13,094 nt of DNA from Betaproteobacteria bacterium (GTDB lineage: Bacteria; Pseudomonadota; Gammaproteobacteria; Burkholderiales; Burkholderiaceae_C). Numbering within the stretch: position 1 is the stretch's first letter; the number at the start of each line of letters is the position of its first letter. Position numbers and translations under genes: made by a program. Shown in pieces: positions 7,142-13,094 of this stretch. Location of the stretch: positions 1-13,094 of the forward strand of contig VBCQ01000400.1 in the NCBI GenBank assembly GCA_005882155.1, written 5' to 3'. The notes beneath the pieces were generated by a model. That model had not been told where the DNA came from, ran no database searches, and worked only from the letters and a program-made list of their open reading frames with translations.

Positions 7142-7411
7142 ATGAACAAACTTCTCGCCGCATTGATTGCCGCCACGTTCTCGCTGGGTGCCCTGGCCCA
7201 AACCGCCACCCCGGCAACTCCCGCCACCCCGGCCAAACCGGCGAGCCCTGCCACCGCGACCAAGCCGGCAACCCCGGCCACCGCCGCCACGCCCGCCACC
7301 CCGGCCACCCCGGCGATGAGCGCGTCCAGCGCCAAGGACACCAAGAAAGCCATGGCAAAGAAGAAGAAGCATTCGTCGAAGAAGAAGGCGGCTTCGGCAC
7401 CTGCGGCCTGA
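7142..7411 (+). CDS. Small secreted Ala/Thr/Pro-repeat protein with Lys-rich tail
   Basis: The product has 89 residues, with a strong AAGGAG ribosome binding site before the ATG. A classical Sec signal peptide (MNKLLAALIAATFSLGALAQ) is predicted to be cut after ALA, near residue 19. The mature protein is low complexity: about 40 residues of ATPATPA/KPA repeats, a short Ser/Ala segment, then a very basic end (KKAMAKKKKHSSKKKAA). No enzyme domain is present. Secreted or periplasmic proteins of this composition are common in Burkholderiales and are usually hypothetical. The Pro/Ala part may be an extended spacer and the Lys tail may bind anionic polymers; this is inference only. It lies 77 bp after the CoA-transferase gene and is followed directly by a terminator. 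The good ribosome binding site suggests strong expression. Confidence 0.85.
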   Translation: MNKLLAALIAATFSLGALAQTATPATPATPAKPASPATATKPATPATAATPATPATPAMSASSAKDTKKAMAKKKKHSSKKKAASAPAA

Positions 7412-7425
7412 TCAAGCTTCGCTCC

Positions 7426-7461
7426 AATGAACAAACCCGGCCTCGGCCGGGTTTGTTCATT
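7426..7461. terminator. Strong bidirectional hairpin terminator
   Basis: AATGAACAAACCCGGCC at 7426-7442 is repeated exactly in reverse complement at 7445-7461. This gives a 17-bp stem with a GC-rich apex and A/T-rich feet (AACAAA / TTTGTT). It lies 14 bp after the stop of the small secreted protein and 19 bp past the stop of the opposing gene at 7481, so it can end transcription from both sides. Confidence 0.85.
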
Positions 7462-7480
7462 GTGGGTCACGCGAATCGGT

Positions 7481-7969
7481 TCATGCGCGCGCCCGGTGGT
7501 CGTCTTCGCGCGCTGCGAACGGGCGGCTGCGCTCGATGCGCCGCCACTTGCGCTGGTCCCAGGTCTGCGGCCCTTCGAGCGGCCAGTGGTCGATGATCGA
7601 CGCGAGCTCGGCGTGCGGCAGCTTCGAGTATCCCGGCCCCGACAAGCGCAGCCACCAGCGCCCGCGCCGCAGCCGCAGCGGCAACGGCGCCTGCGACTGA
7701 TGAATCCAGTAGACGCAGCCGCGCTCGGCCCAGTACTCGACGCGCTCGAAGTTGATTCGTCCGGCAAAGCCGGTGTTCGCCGGGAAGAGGAAGCAATGCT
7801 CGCTCGTCTCGACCACCGCGTGCATCAGGTCGCCGGCCGATTCGCCTGCGCCGCGATAGACGAAGATGATCCGCTCGATCTGCGGCGCGCTGACCCGATC
7901 CACTTCCGCGTCGTCACGGAAAAGAACGATGTCATGGCCCTGCCACGCGGTGCGCCAAGTGTTGCTCAT
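7481..7969 (-). CDS. Conserved hypothetical protein, 162 aa
   Basis: The ATG at 7969 has GGAGG 7 nt upstream; the frame stays open upstream but has no better start. There is no signal peptide or membrane segment, so it is probably cytoplasmic. The sequence is rich in aromatic residues and Arg, with many short predicted beta strands (RIIFVYRGAG, HCFLFPANTGF, GCVYWIHQ, RWWLRLSGPGYSKL). It ends in a charged, probably disordered tail. It is not a family I can name; similar proteins appear as uncharacterised in Burkholderiales. The gene is convergent with the small secreted protein across a shared terminator. It is separated from the upstream SCO-like gene by a 249-bp gap containing REP-like repeats, so it is probably transcribed on its own. 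Confidence 0.75.
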   Translation of the reverse strand: MSNTWRTAWQGHDIVLFRDDAEVDRVSAPQIERIIFVYRGAGESAGDLMHAVVETSEHCFLFPANTGFAGRINFERVEYWAERGCVYWIHQSQAPLPLRLRRGRWWLRLSGPGYSKLPHAELASIIDHWPLEGPQTWDQRKWRRIERSRPFAAREDDHRARA

Positions 7970-8082
7970 GACGAAACCTCCAGAAGAACCCGACACGCTA
8001 ACGCGAGCCGCGTGCCAGCGCTGTGTCAAGTCGCGTCCAGATGCAAGGAAATGAGCGAATGGGGGGAGAGACTGGTCCTTCA

Positions 8083-8192
8083 ACTCCCGTTCGGGCTGAG
8101 CCTGCATTTCCGATCGTCCTGAGCCTGTCGAAGGAAGCCTCACCCCGATCTGCGCGGGCACTTCGACAGGCTCAGTGCGATCGGACGGGAGC
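8083..8192. repeat. REP-like inverted repeat pair
   Basis: CTGAGCCTGTCGAAG (8119-8133) and its exact reverse complement (8161-8175) are separated by 27 bp. The match extends outward to 8111 and 8183 with two mismatches in 23. A third, truncated unit (CCGTTCGGGCTGAGCCTG) sits at about 8087-8104. The CTTCGACAGGCTCAG type is a very widespread extragenic palindromic repeat in GC-rich Proteobacteria. It lies downstream of the SCO-like gene and may serve as a transcript-stabilising or terminating hairpin. The rest of the 249-bp gap (7970-8218) holds nothing else I can recognise. Confidence 0.75.
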
Positions 8193-8218
8193 TTCGCGAG
8201 AAAGGGTTCGTGCCCGGA

Positions 8219-8767
8219 TCAGAGCAGCCGGTCGACCTCGCGCTGCTGCCAGTCGAGGGACGCGGCGATGCCACCGTCGGGCGCGAGCCGCACGCTCTTG
8301 AAGTCGGGCATCACGTGCTCGTCGTAGCTCCAGAACCTGACGCCGAGAAAGCGCGCCATCGTTCGAGTCGACTCGGCGCTGCCCGACAGAAAGGTCCAAT
8401 TGGCGCGCGTCAAGCGGCGTGACTTGCGGAATTGCGCCCAGGCTTGCGGCGTGTCGCTTTGGGGATCGATGCTGACGACGACCACGTCGATCGCGATGCC
8501 CTTGCGGTCGGCTGCCGCTTGCAATTCTTCGAGCGAGCGCAGCGTCGACGAGCAGACGCTGCGGCACGCGCCGTAGGCGAGCGTCATCACGACCGGGTGG
8601 CCGCGCCATTCGGCGAGCGCGCGCGTCGCGCCATGGTCGTCGACGAAGCCCAGGTTCAGCGCGTAGGCGCTTTCAGAGATGCCTTGCGCCTGAGCCGTCG
8701 CCGATCCCACTGCGAAGGCGAGCACGATCGCCAAGCGGCGAACGAGCGAACCGAGCACGGCAGTCAT
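8219..8767 (-). CDS. SCO1/SenC-like thioredoxin-fold copper/thiol protein
   Basis: The product has 182 residues with an N-terminal signal or anchor (about 8-27, ending ATAQAQ). It is periplasmic or membrane-attached. The thioredoxin-like fold carries C68-x3-C72 (YGACRSVCSST), the SCO copper-binding pair, and a later His (H151 in DEHVMPDF) at the position of the third ligand. VVVVSIDPQSDTP is the typical SCO SxDPxxDTP strand-turn. SCO proteins deliver copper to the CuA site of cytochrome oxidase or act as thiol redox proteins. The usual Pro after the first Cys is replaced by Arg. It is the last gene of a three-gene minus-strand operon, 9 nt after the PstS-like gene. No cytochrome oxidase genes are present, so a copper or redox sensing role within this operon is possible. 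Confidence 0.88.
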   Translation of the reverse strand: MTAVLGSLVRRLAIVLAFAVGSATAQAQGISESAYALNLGFVDDHGATRALAEWRGHPVVMTLAYGACRSVCSSTLRSLEELQAAADRKGIAIDVVVVSIDPQSDTPQAWAQFRKSRRLTRANWTFLSGSAESTRTMARFLGVRFWSYDEHVMPDFKSVRLAPDGGIAASLDWQQREVDRLL

Positions 8768-8776
8768 CGAGCAGCG

Positions 8777-9184
8777 TCAAAACTTGCCGACGACATGCAC
8801 GCCGGCCGGCGGTGAGCTCACATAGCCGATCGCGCCCGGATTGGCCTTGACGAAGCCGAGCACTTCGGCGTCGGTCGCCTTCAGCGGCGGCGCATTGAGG
8901 CCATCGCGAAATGCCTTCTTGGTCCACGACGCCGAGTACTTCGTGCTCGACATCTTCAGCACCTTGGCGACGAAGTCGGGCTGCGCGCCGGCGTTGTCGA
9001 CCGGCTGTAGCTTGAGCGCGCCGGCGAACTGCACCTCGCCGAGAAAAACTTCCTTCACCTCTTCGGGGGTCAGCTCGAGCGGGAGGTTCGCGATCACGTA
9101 AACATCACCGGACCACGCCGGCAGCGCCGCACCGATCAGCGCGGCGACGGCCAGTGAGCGCAGCAGGGTCAGCAGCTTTCTCAT
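8777..9184 (-). CDS. Small PstS-like periplasmic substrate-binding protein
   Basis: This has 135 residues from the ATG at 9184; a TTG two codons earlier is less likely. A signal peptide covers about 1-25 (LLTLLRSLAVAALIGAALPAWSG). The mature part matches the short phosphate-ABC-transporter-type binding domain: EEVKEVFLGE, a strand with LQPVDN, FVAKVLKMSSTKYSASW, and the closing PGAIGYVSS. It is about half the size of true PstS, as in many uncharacterised betaproteobacterial proteins annotated as phosphate substrate-binding. No permease or ATPase genes are nearby, so it is unlikely to serve ordinary uptake. It sits between a porin-like gene (9-nt gap) and a SCO-like gene (9-nt gap), suggesting a joint envelope function. 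The ligand cannot be predicted. Confidence 0.82.
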   Translation of the reverse strand: MRKLLTLLRSLAVAALIGAALPAWSGDVYVIANLPLELTPEEVKEVFLGEVQFAGALKLQPVDNAGAQPDFVAKVLKMSSTKYSASWTKKAFRDGLNAPPLKATDAEVLGFVKANPGAIGYVSSPPAGVHVVGKF

Positions 9185-9193
9185 GTGCAATGT

Positions 9194-10528
9194 TCAGAAG
9201 CTGACCGCGTATTGCAGCCGCAGCTCGTCGAGCGCGCGGGCGACGCCTTCGTCGCGGGTGCGGTTCAGCTCGAGCTTGACGGCAGCGCGCGGGTCGGCGT
9301 TGTAGCGCAGGCCCAGCACATGGCGCGTGTACGAGCGGCCGTTGGCTTGCGCGAGGAAATAGTTGTCGGCCTGATCGAGCGATGCCTTCTCGAACCGGTA
9401 GTAAGGCACCCAGCGTTCGCCGACGGTGTGGCCGACATGAACATAGCCAGCCGAGCTGCCGTGCGTGCCGCTGCCGCCGCTCATGTCGGCGTTGCGGAAG
9501 CGGTAGGCCTCGCCCATCGCTTCCCAGCCGTCGTTGTCGTACGCGGCGTAAGCGCCCAGCATGACCAGGCGCGTGCGGCTCAGCGCTTGATCCGCGGCGT
9601 CGTAGGCGACCACGGTCTGGCGCAAGCCGTTGATGCCGGCACTGAGGCCGTCGAGCGCGCCGCCGAAACGGTAGCCGAGGCCGAAGCCGACGACCTTGTT
9701 GCCGTTGTCGTCGCCGCCGGGGTTCGGATCGAGAGCGCCGTTGGCGATTCGAGTGCCGTTGCCGGCATACAGGTGATAGACGATCCGGCCGCCCGACATC
9801 CGAACGCTGCCGGTGCCCCAGACGCCGGTCGTGTGCACCGGCATGATGCCGCCGTCGTCCTCGAAGTCGAGCATGCGCGGCCGCCCGACCGAGGGCTGAA
9901 TCTGCGCGCCGTGGTGGAAGGCCATGTTCCAGTAGCCGAATGGCGAATGGAAGCGGCCGAGCCACAGCGTCAGCTGGTCGCTGAACACGTAGCCGATCTG
10001 GGCGCGCTCGAGGTCGGCCTCGGTCTCGCCGTTGCCGGAGACGCCGAAATTCAGCTCGACCAAGGTGCGCACATTGGGGCCGAGCTCGGGCGTCAGATAG
10101 AAGTCGAGCGAGCCGATCGCGAAGCCGTCGCGCCGGCCCGGCGGCGGGTTGTGCGACGCGTGCAATCCGACGTCGGCGAAGCCGTGCAGCGGCAGGCCCG
10201 AGTCGCGCAAGTCGCGGCTGCTCGACGAGGTCAATTGGCCGACGGTCTTTTCGACTTCGTCGAGCCGCGCAGTGACATCGCGCGGTGCGGAGGCCGCGGG
10301 TGCCGGCGCGGCGGCCACGGCGGCCGGTTTGGTCGTCGTCACCGCGAGCTGCTTTTCCAGCTGCTCGATGCGCGTGGTCAGCGCCTCGATCATGCGCACG
10401 CTTTGCTCGAGGCGGCGCTCGAGCTGCGCGGTGTCGGCATTCGCCGATTGCGCCAGCGCCGGCGCGGCGATGCCGAAGGCGATGACGAGCGCGGCGAGGC
10501 GGCGCGGCGTCGTGCAGGCAGGGTTCAT
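9194..10528 (-). CDS. Porin-like outer-membrane beta-barrel protein with N-terminal coiled coil
   Basis: The product has 444 residues. The ATG at 10528 is chosen over an upstream start at 10648 because it is preceded by GGAGAA and begins a clean signal peptide (RRLAALVIAFGIAAPALAQ). A heptad-type coiled coil follows at about 33-62 (LERRLEQSVRMIEALTTRIEQ). Next comes an Ala/Pro-rich linker and a second short helix. From about residue 115 the alternating aromatic/polar strands indicate a barrel (GFADVGLHAS, SLDFYLTPELG, TLVELNFGVSG, TLWLGRFHSPFGYWN). The protein ends LQYAVSF, with the C-terminal Phe used for outer-membrane assembly. The layout matches phosphate-selective porin O/P-like or DcaP-type porins with an N-terminal coiled coil; the substrate is not clear. 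It is the first gene of the operon with the PstS-like and SCO-like genes, and divergent from a hybrid kinase. Confidence 0.88.
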   Translation of the reverse strand: MNPACTTPRRLAALVIAFGIAAPALAQSANADTAQLERRLEQSVRMIEALTTRIEQLEKQLAVTTTKPAAVAAAPAPAASAPRDVTARLDEVEKTVGQLTSSSSRDLRDSGLPLHGFADVGLHASHNPPPGRRDGFAIGSLDFYLTPELGPNVRTLVELNFGVSGNGETEADLERAQIGYVFSDQLTLWLGRFHSPFGYWNMAFHHGAQIQPSVGRPRMLDFEDDGGIMPVHTTGVWGTGSVRMSGGRIVYHLYAGNGTRIANGALDPNPGGDDNGNKVVGFGLGYRFGGALDGLSAGINGLRQTVVAYDAADQALSRTRLVMLGAYAAYDNDGWEAMGEAYRFRNADMSGGSGTHGSSAGYVHVGHTVGERWVPYYRFEKASLDQADNYFLAQANGRSYTRHVLGLRYNADPRAAVKLELNRTRDEGVARALDELRLQYAVSF

Positions 10529-10698
10529 CCGAGTCTTCTCCGGTGAAGGAGACCGATTGTTCAGTCCCGCGCGCGTGGCCAATCGATCGAGCAGGCCGGT
10601 TTTCAGCCCCAATCTCTGCGAGCAAAGTTGCGCCGCAGCCGCGACCATTCCAGCCTCGTTCGCTGCGCCTGCGCCGCAGGCACCCCCGCCGCCGCCCC
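10529..10698. promoter_or_regulatory. Divergent intergenic region
   Basis: This 170-bp gap separates the start of the porin operon (minus strand) from the start of the histidine kinase gene (plus strand) and must hold both promoters. I see no clear sigma-70 or sigma-54 hexamer pair, operator palindrome or RNA gene in it. The kinase side (10670-10698) is a C-rich run without a Shine-Dalgarno sequence. Confidence 0.4.
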
Positions 10699-13094
10699 AT
10701 GAAGAAGCTCCGCGTGCAGTCGCTGAAGTGGCGACTGATCCTGCAAATGCTGGTGATCCTGTTGCCGGTCACGCTGCTGCTTGCCTATCAATCGTGGATG
10801 GACTTGCGCCGCGCCGAGGTCGTCGACCACGCATTCCAGATCACGAGCAAGGCCAAGCAGGCGCACGAGTCATTTCGCCGCTTCGTGCAAGGCGTCAGCG
10901 ACGCGGTCGACAGCGGGCGTGTCGCCCGGCCTGCCTTGGCCGCGCTCGACGTGGCGCGGCAGCACACCAACGAGCTGATGGCCGAGGAACCGGCGAGCGA
11001 CGCCAACGAGCTCACCGCTGCGCTCGACGCCATCGCCGGCGCGTTGGCGAGCGACGCGTCGATTGCGCGCGCGCTGCCGCTGCGCGGCACGATCAACTTC
11101 GTCGACCAGCAACTCGAGCATCGCGCCTTCGACTCCGACCGCGTCGAGGAAGCGGCCATCGTCGGCGCGATTGCCGCGGCGCGCACGCAGTACAGCGTGG
11201 TCGCGCTCGCGGCACTGTTCACGCTCGCGGCGGCAGCGTACTTTCTCTACGGCATGGTCAAGGGGGTGACCGAACCACTGGCGCGCGCCGTCGACGCGGC
11301 CCAGCGGATCGCGCGCGGCGATCTGTCGAGCGAGCCCGGCCACGACACCCGCGCCGACCTCGACGGCCTGCTCGCGTCGCTCGCGACCATGGAGCGCAGC
11401 CTGTTCGAATACCGCCAGCAGGTCGAGCAGCGCACCCGCGAGCTGCACGAAGTCACGCTGCAGGCACAGGGTCTCGCGCAAGACGCCGAGGCGGCGAGCC
11501 GCGCGAAGTCGCAGTTCCTCGCCAACATGAGCCACGAGATCCGCACGCCGATGAACGGCATTCTCGGCATGACCGAGCTGCTGCTGGGAACGCCGCTCGA
11601 AGCGCGGCAGCGGCGCTTCACCGAAACGGTGTATCGCTCGGGCGAAGCGCTGCTCGGCATCATCAACGACATCCTCGATTTCTCGAAGATCGAAGCCGGC
11701 AAGTTCGAGCTCGACCGCACCGACTTCAACCTGCGTCATGTGCTCGAAGACGCGTTCGAGCTGCTCGCGCCGCGTGCGCATCAGAAGCGCATCGAGCTGA
11801 TCTGCCAGATCGACGCCGACGTGCCCGACGGCGTCGTCGGCGACCCGGGGCGGGTGCGCCAGATCGTCACCAACCTGGTCGGCAACGCGATCAAGTTCAC
11901 GTCGGTCGGCGAAGTCGCGATGCGAGTCGCGCGGCGCCGATCCGACGCGAACGCCGGCGTCGCGCTGCTGGAGTTCTCGGTTCGCGACAGCGGCATCGGC
12001 ATGGACGCCGAAACGCTCGAGAAGCTGTTCCAAGCCTTCACGCAGGCCAACGGGTCGATGACGCGGCGCTTCGGCGGCACCGGGCTTGGCCTTGTCATCA
12101 CCCGCCAACTGGTCGAGATGATGGGCGGGACGCTGGATGTGCGTAGCGAACTCGGCGCGGGGTCGACGTTTTCGTTCTGCCTGCCATTGACGCTGGCCAC
12201 TGGCGCGGCAGCCATCGCGCCGCCACCGGCCGACCCCGCCGGCCTGCGCGGCAAGAGCGCATTGATCGTCGAAGACAACCCGACCAATGCGGCGGTGATC
12301 GAGGCTCACCTCAAGGGCTGGGGCATGCGTGTGACGCTCGCCGTTCATGGCCGCGATGCGCTGCAGCGGCTGCGTGAGGCGCATGGGCGCAAAGAGCGGT
12401 TCGATGTTGCCGTCATCGACATGAAGATGCCGGTGATGGACGGCGTCGAGTTTGCCGAGCGGGTGCGCCGCGAGTCGCATCTGGCGCCGCAGCGCTTGGT
12501 GATGCTGACCTCGGTCGGCACCGACGAGGATGCGCGCCGTGCACGGGCCGCCGGTGTCGACCTCTACGTCGCCAAGCCGATCCGCCAGCACGAGCTGCTG
12601 CGCGCGATCCAACCGGCGAGCGACGCCGGCGCGAGCAACGATGCGCCGGCAGCGGCGCTCGGTGCGCGGGTGCTGGTGGCGGAAGACAACGGCGTGAACC
12701 AGGAAGTGATCAAGGCGATGCTGCACGCGCTGGGCTGCGAGGCGATGGTTGCGGCCAGCGGCACCGAGGCGCTGTGGGCGCTGTCGCAATATCCGTTCGA
12801 CATGGTGCTGATGGATTGCCAGATGCCCGAGATGGACGGCTTCGAAGCCGTCGCGCGCTTTCGCGGCGGCGCGGCCGGCAATGCGTCGCAGCAGCGAATG
12901 AATCCGCCCGACTTGCCGATCGTCGCGCTGACCGCCAACGCGCTGGTCGGCGATGCCGAGCGCTGTCTCGCCGCGGGCTTCGACGACTACGTCAGCAAGC
13001 CCTTCACGCAGCGGCAGATCGAGACGCTGATTCGCAAGTGGACGCGCTGGACGACGCGGCCGGCGCCGCTCGACGGCGCCGTGAACGACCGGCC
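10699..13094 (+). CDS. Hybrid sensor histidine kinase with two receiver domains (partial)
   Basis: The frame is open from ATG 10699 to the right edge, giving 798 residues so far. Transmembrane segments are at about 11-31 and 165-187, enclosing a helical periplasmic region of about 130 residues. A HAMP-type linker (about 188-240) and a coiled coil follow. The HisKA domain has the phosphoacceptor H279 in NMSHEIRTPMNG. The HATPase domain has the N box (N396 in NLVGNAIKFT), G1 (D430 in DSGIGM) and G2 (GGTGLGL). Receiver 1 has its phospho-Asp at D574 (VIDMKMPVMDG) and receiver 2 at D706 (LMDCQMPEMDG), each with the conserved Lys (AKPI, SKPF). This is the BarA/EvgS-like layout; an Hpt domain may follow beyond the edge. 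There is no visible ribosome binding site. It is divergent from the porin operon, a plausible target or signal partner. Confidence 0.93.
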   Translation, partial: MKKLRVQSLKWRLILQMLVILLPVTLLLAYQSWMDLRRAEVVDHAFQITSKAKQAHESFRRFVQGVSDAVDSGRVARPALAALDVARQHTNELMAEEPASDANELTAALDAIAGALASDASIARALPLRGTINFVDQQLEHRAFDSDRVEEAAIVGAIAAARTQYSVVALAALFTLAAAAYFLYGMVKGVTEPLARAVDAAQRIARGDLSSEPGHDTRADLDGLLASLATMERSLFEYRQQVEQRTRELHEVTLQAQGLAQDAEAASRAKSQFLANMSHEIRTPMNGILGMTELLLGTPLEARQRRFTETVYRSGEALLGIINDILDFSKIEAGKFELDRTDFNLRHVLEDAFELLAPRAHQKRIELICQIDADVPDGVVGDPGRVRQIVTNLVGNAIKFTSVGEVAMRVARRRSDANAGVALLEFSVRDSGIGMDAETLEKLFQAFTQANGSMTRRFGGTGLGLVITRQLVEMMGGTLDVRSELGAGSTFSFCLPLTLATGAAAIAPPPADPAGLRGKSALIVEDNPTNAAVIEAHLKGWGMRVTLAVHGRDALQRLREAHGRKERFDVAVIDMKMPVMDGVEFAERVRRESHLAPQRLVMLTSVGTDEDARRARAAGVDLYVAKPIRQHELLRAIQPASDAGASNDAPAAALGARVLVAEDNGVNQEVIKAMLHALGCEAMVAASGTEALWALSQYPFDMVLMDCQMPEMDGFEAVARFRGGAAGNASQQRMNPPDLPIVALTANALVGDAERCLAAGFDDYVSKPFTQRQIETLIRKWTRWTTRPAPLDGAVNDR

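Noticed and set aside
7427..8122. Plus-strand open frame starting in the terminator
   Set aside because: It starts inside a perfect hairpin and opposes the minus-strand hypothetical gene that has a GGAGG ribosome binding site.
9185..10546. Long plus-strand open frame over the porin gene
   Set aside because: It is antisense to a porin with signal peptide, coiled coil, barrel strands and terminal Phe; its own product looks compositional only.
10149..12146. 665-residue plus-strand open frame
   Set aside because: It is out of frame with the histidine kinase whose HisKA, HATPase and receiver motifs are unambiguous; its product is Arg-rich noise.
10870..12789. 639-residue minus-strand open frame
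   Set aside because: It is antisense to the kinase and lacks any domain.
1..13094. tRNA, rRNA, CRISPR array or insertion sequence
   Set aside because: No cloverleaf-like segment, ribosomal RNA stretch, regularly spaced repeat array or transposase was found on either strand.

Overview
The window is a GC-rich chromosomal segment with the codon use and gene families of a betaproteobacterium. It most resembles Burkholderiales of the Leptothrix/Rubrivivax type; this is inferred from gene content, not from a marker gene. Three blocks can be separated.

Left block (1-1936): an integron. intI (809-1936, +) encodes a complete tyrosine-recombinase integron integrase whose six catalytic residues fall at the same numbers as in the class 1 enzyme. 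A near-perfect LexA/SOS box (781-796) lies just upstream. To the left, on the minus strand, are a small conserved gene with a DUF5710-like C-terminus (345-701) and then an attI-like recombination site (250-270). Next comes the start of a small two-helix membrane protein gene (1-231) that looks like the first gene cassette. The array would continue beyond the left edge.

Middle block (1968-7461, +): dnaE2, the error-prone replicative-type polymerase of the SOS mutasome, begins 31 bp after intI on the same strand, with no imuA or imuB in view. It is followed by a prolyl-4-hydroxylase-like 2OG-Fe(II) oxygenase, an AMACR-like class III CoA-transferase overlapping it by 4 nt, and a small secreted Ala/Thr/Pro-rich, Lys-tailed protein. 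The block ends in a strong hairpin terminator.

Right block (7481-13094): a minus-strand conserved hypothetical gene, then a REP-like inverted repeat. Next is a tight minus-strand operon reading porin-like outer-membrane protein, PstS-like periplasmic binding protein and SCO1/SenC-like copper/thiol protein. Divergent from it is a hybrid histidine kinase with two receiver domains that runs off the right edge.

The most notable feature is the juxtaposition of an SOS-controlled integron integrase with the SOS mutagenic polymerase dnaE2. This could be a single stress-induced unit coupling cassette rearrangement to point mutagenesis. A cargo-like gene also sits between intI and the only convincing att core site, in a position to share the LexA operator.
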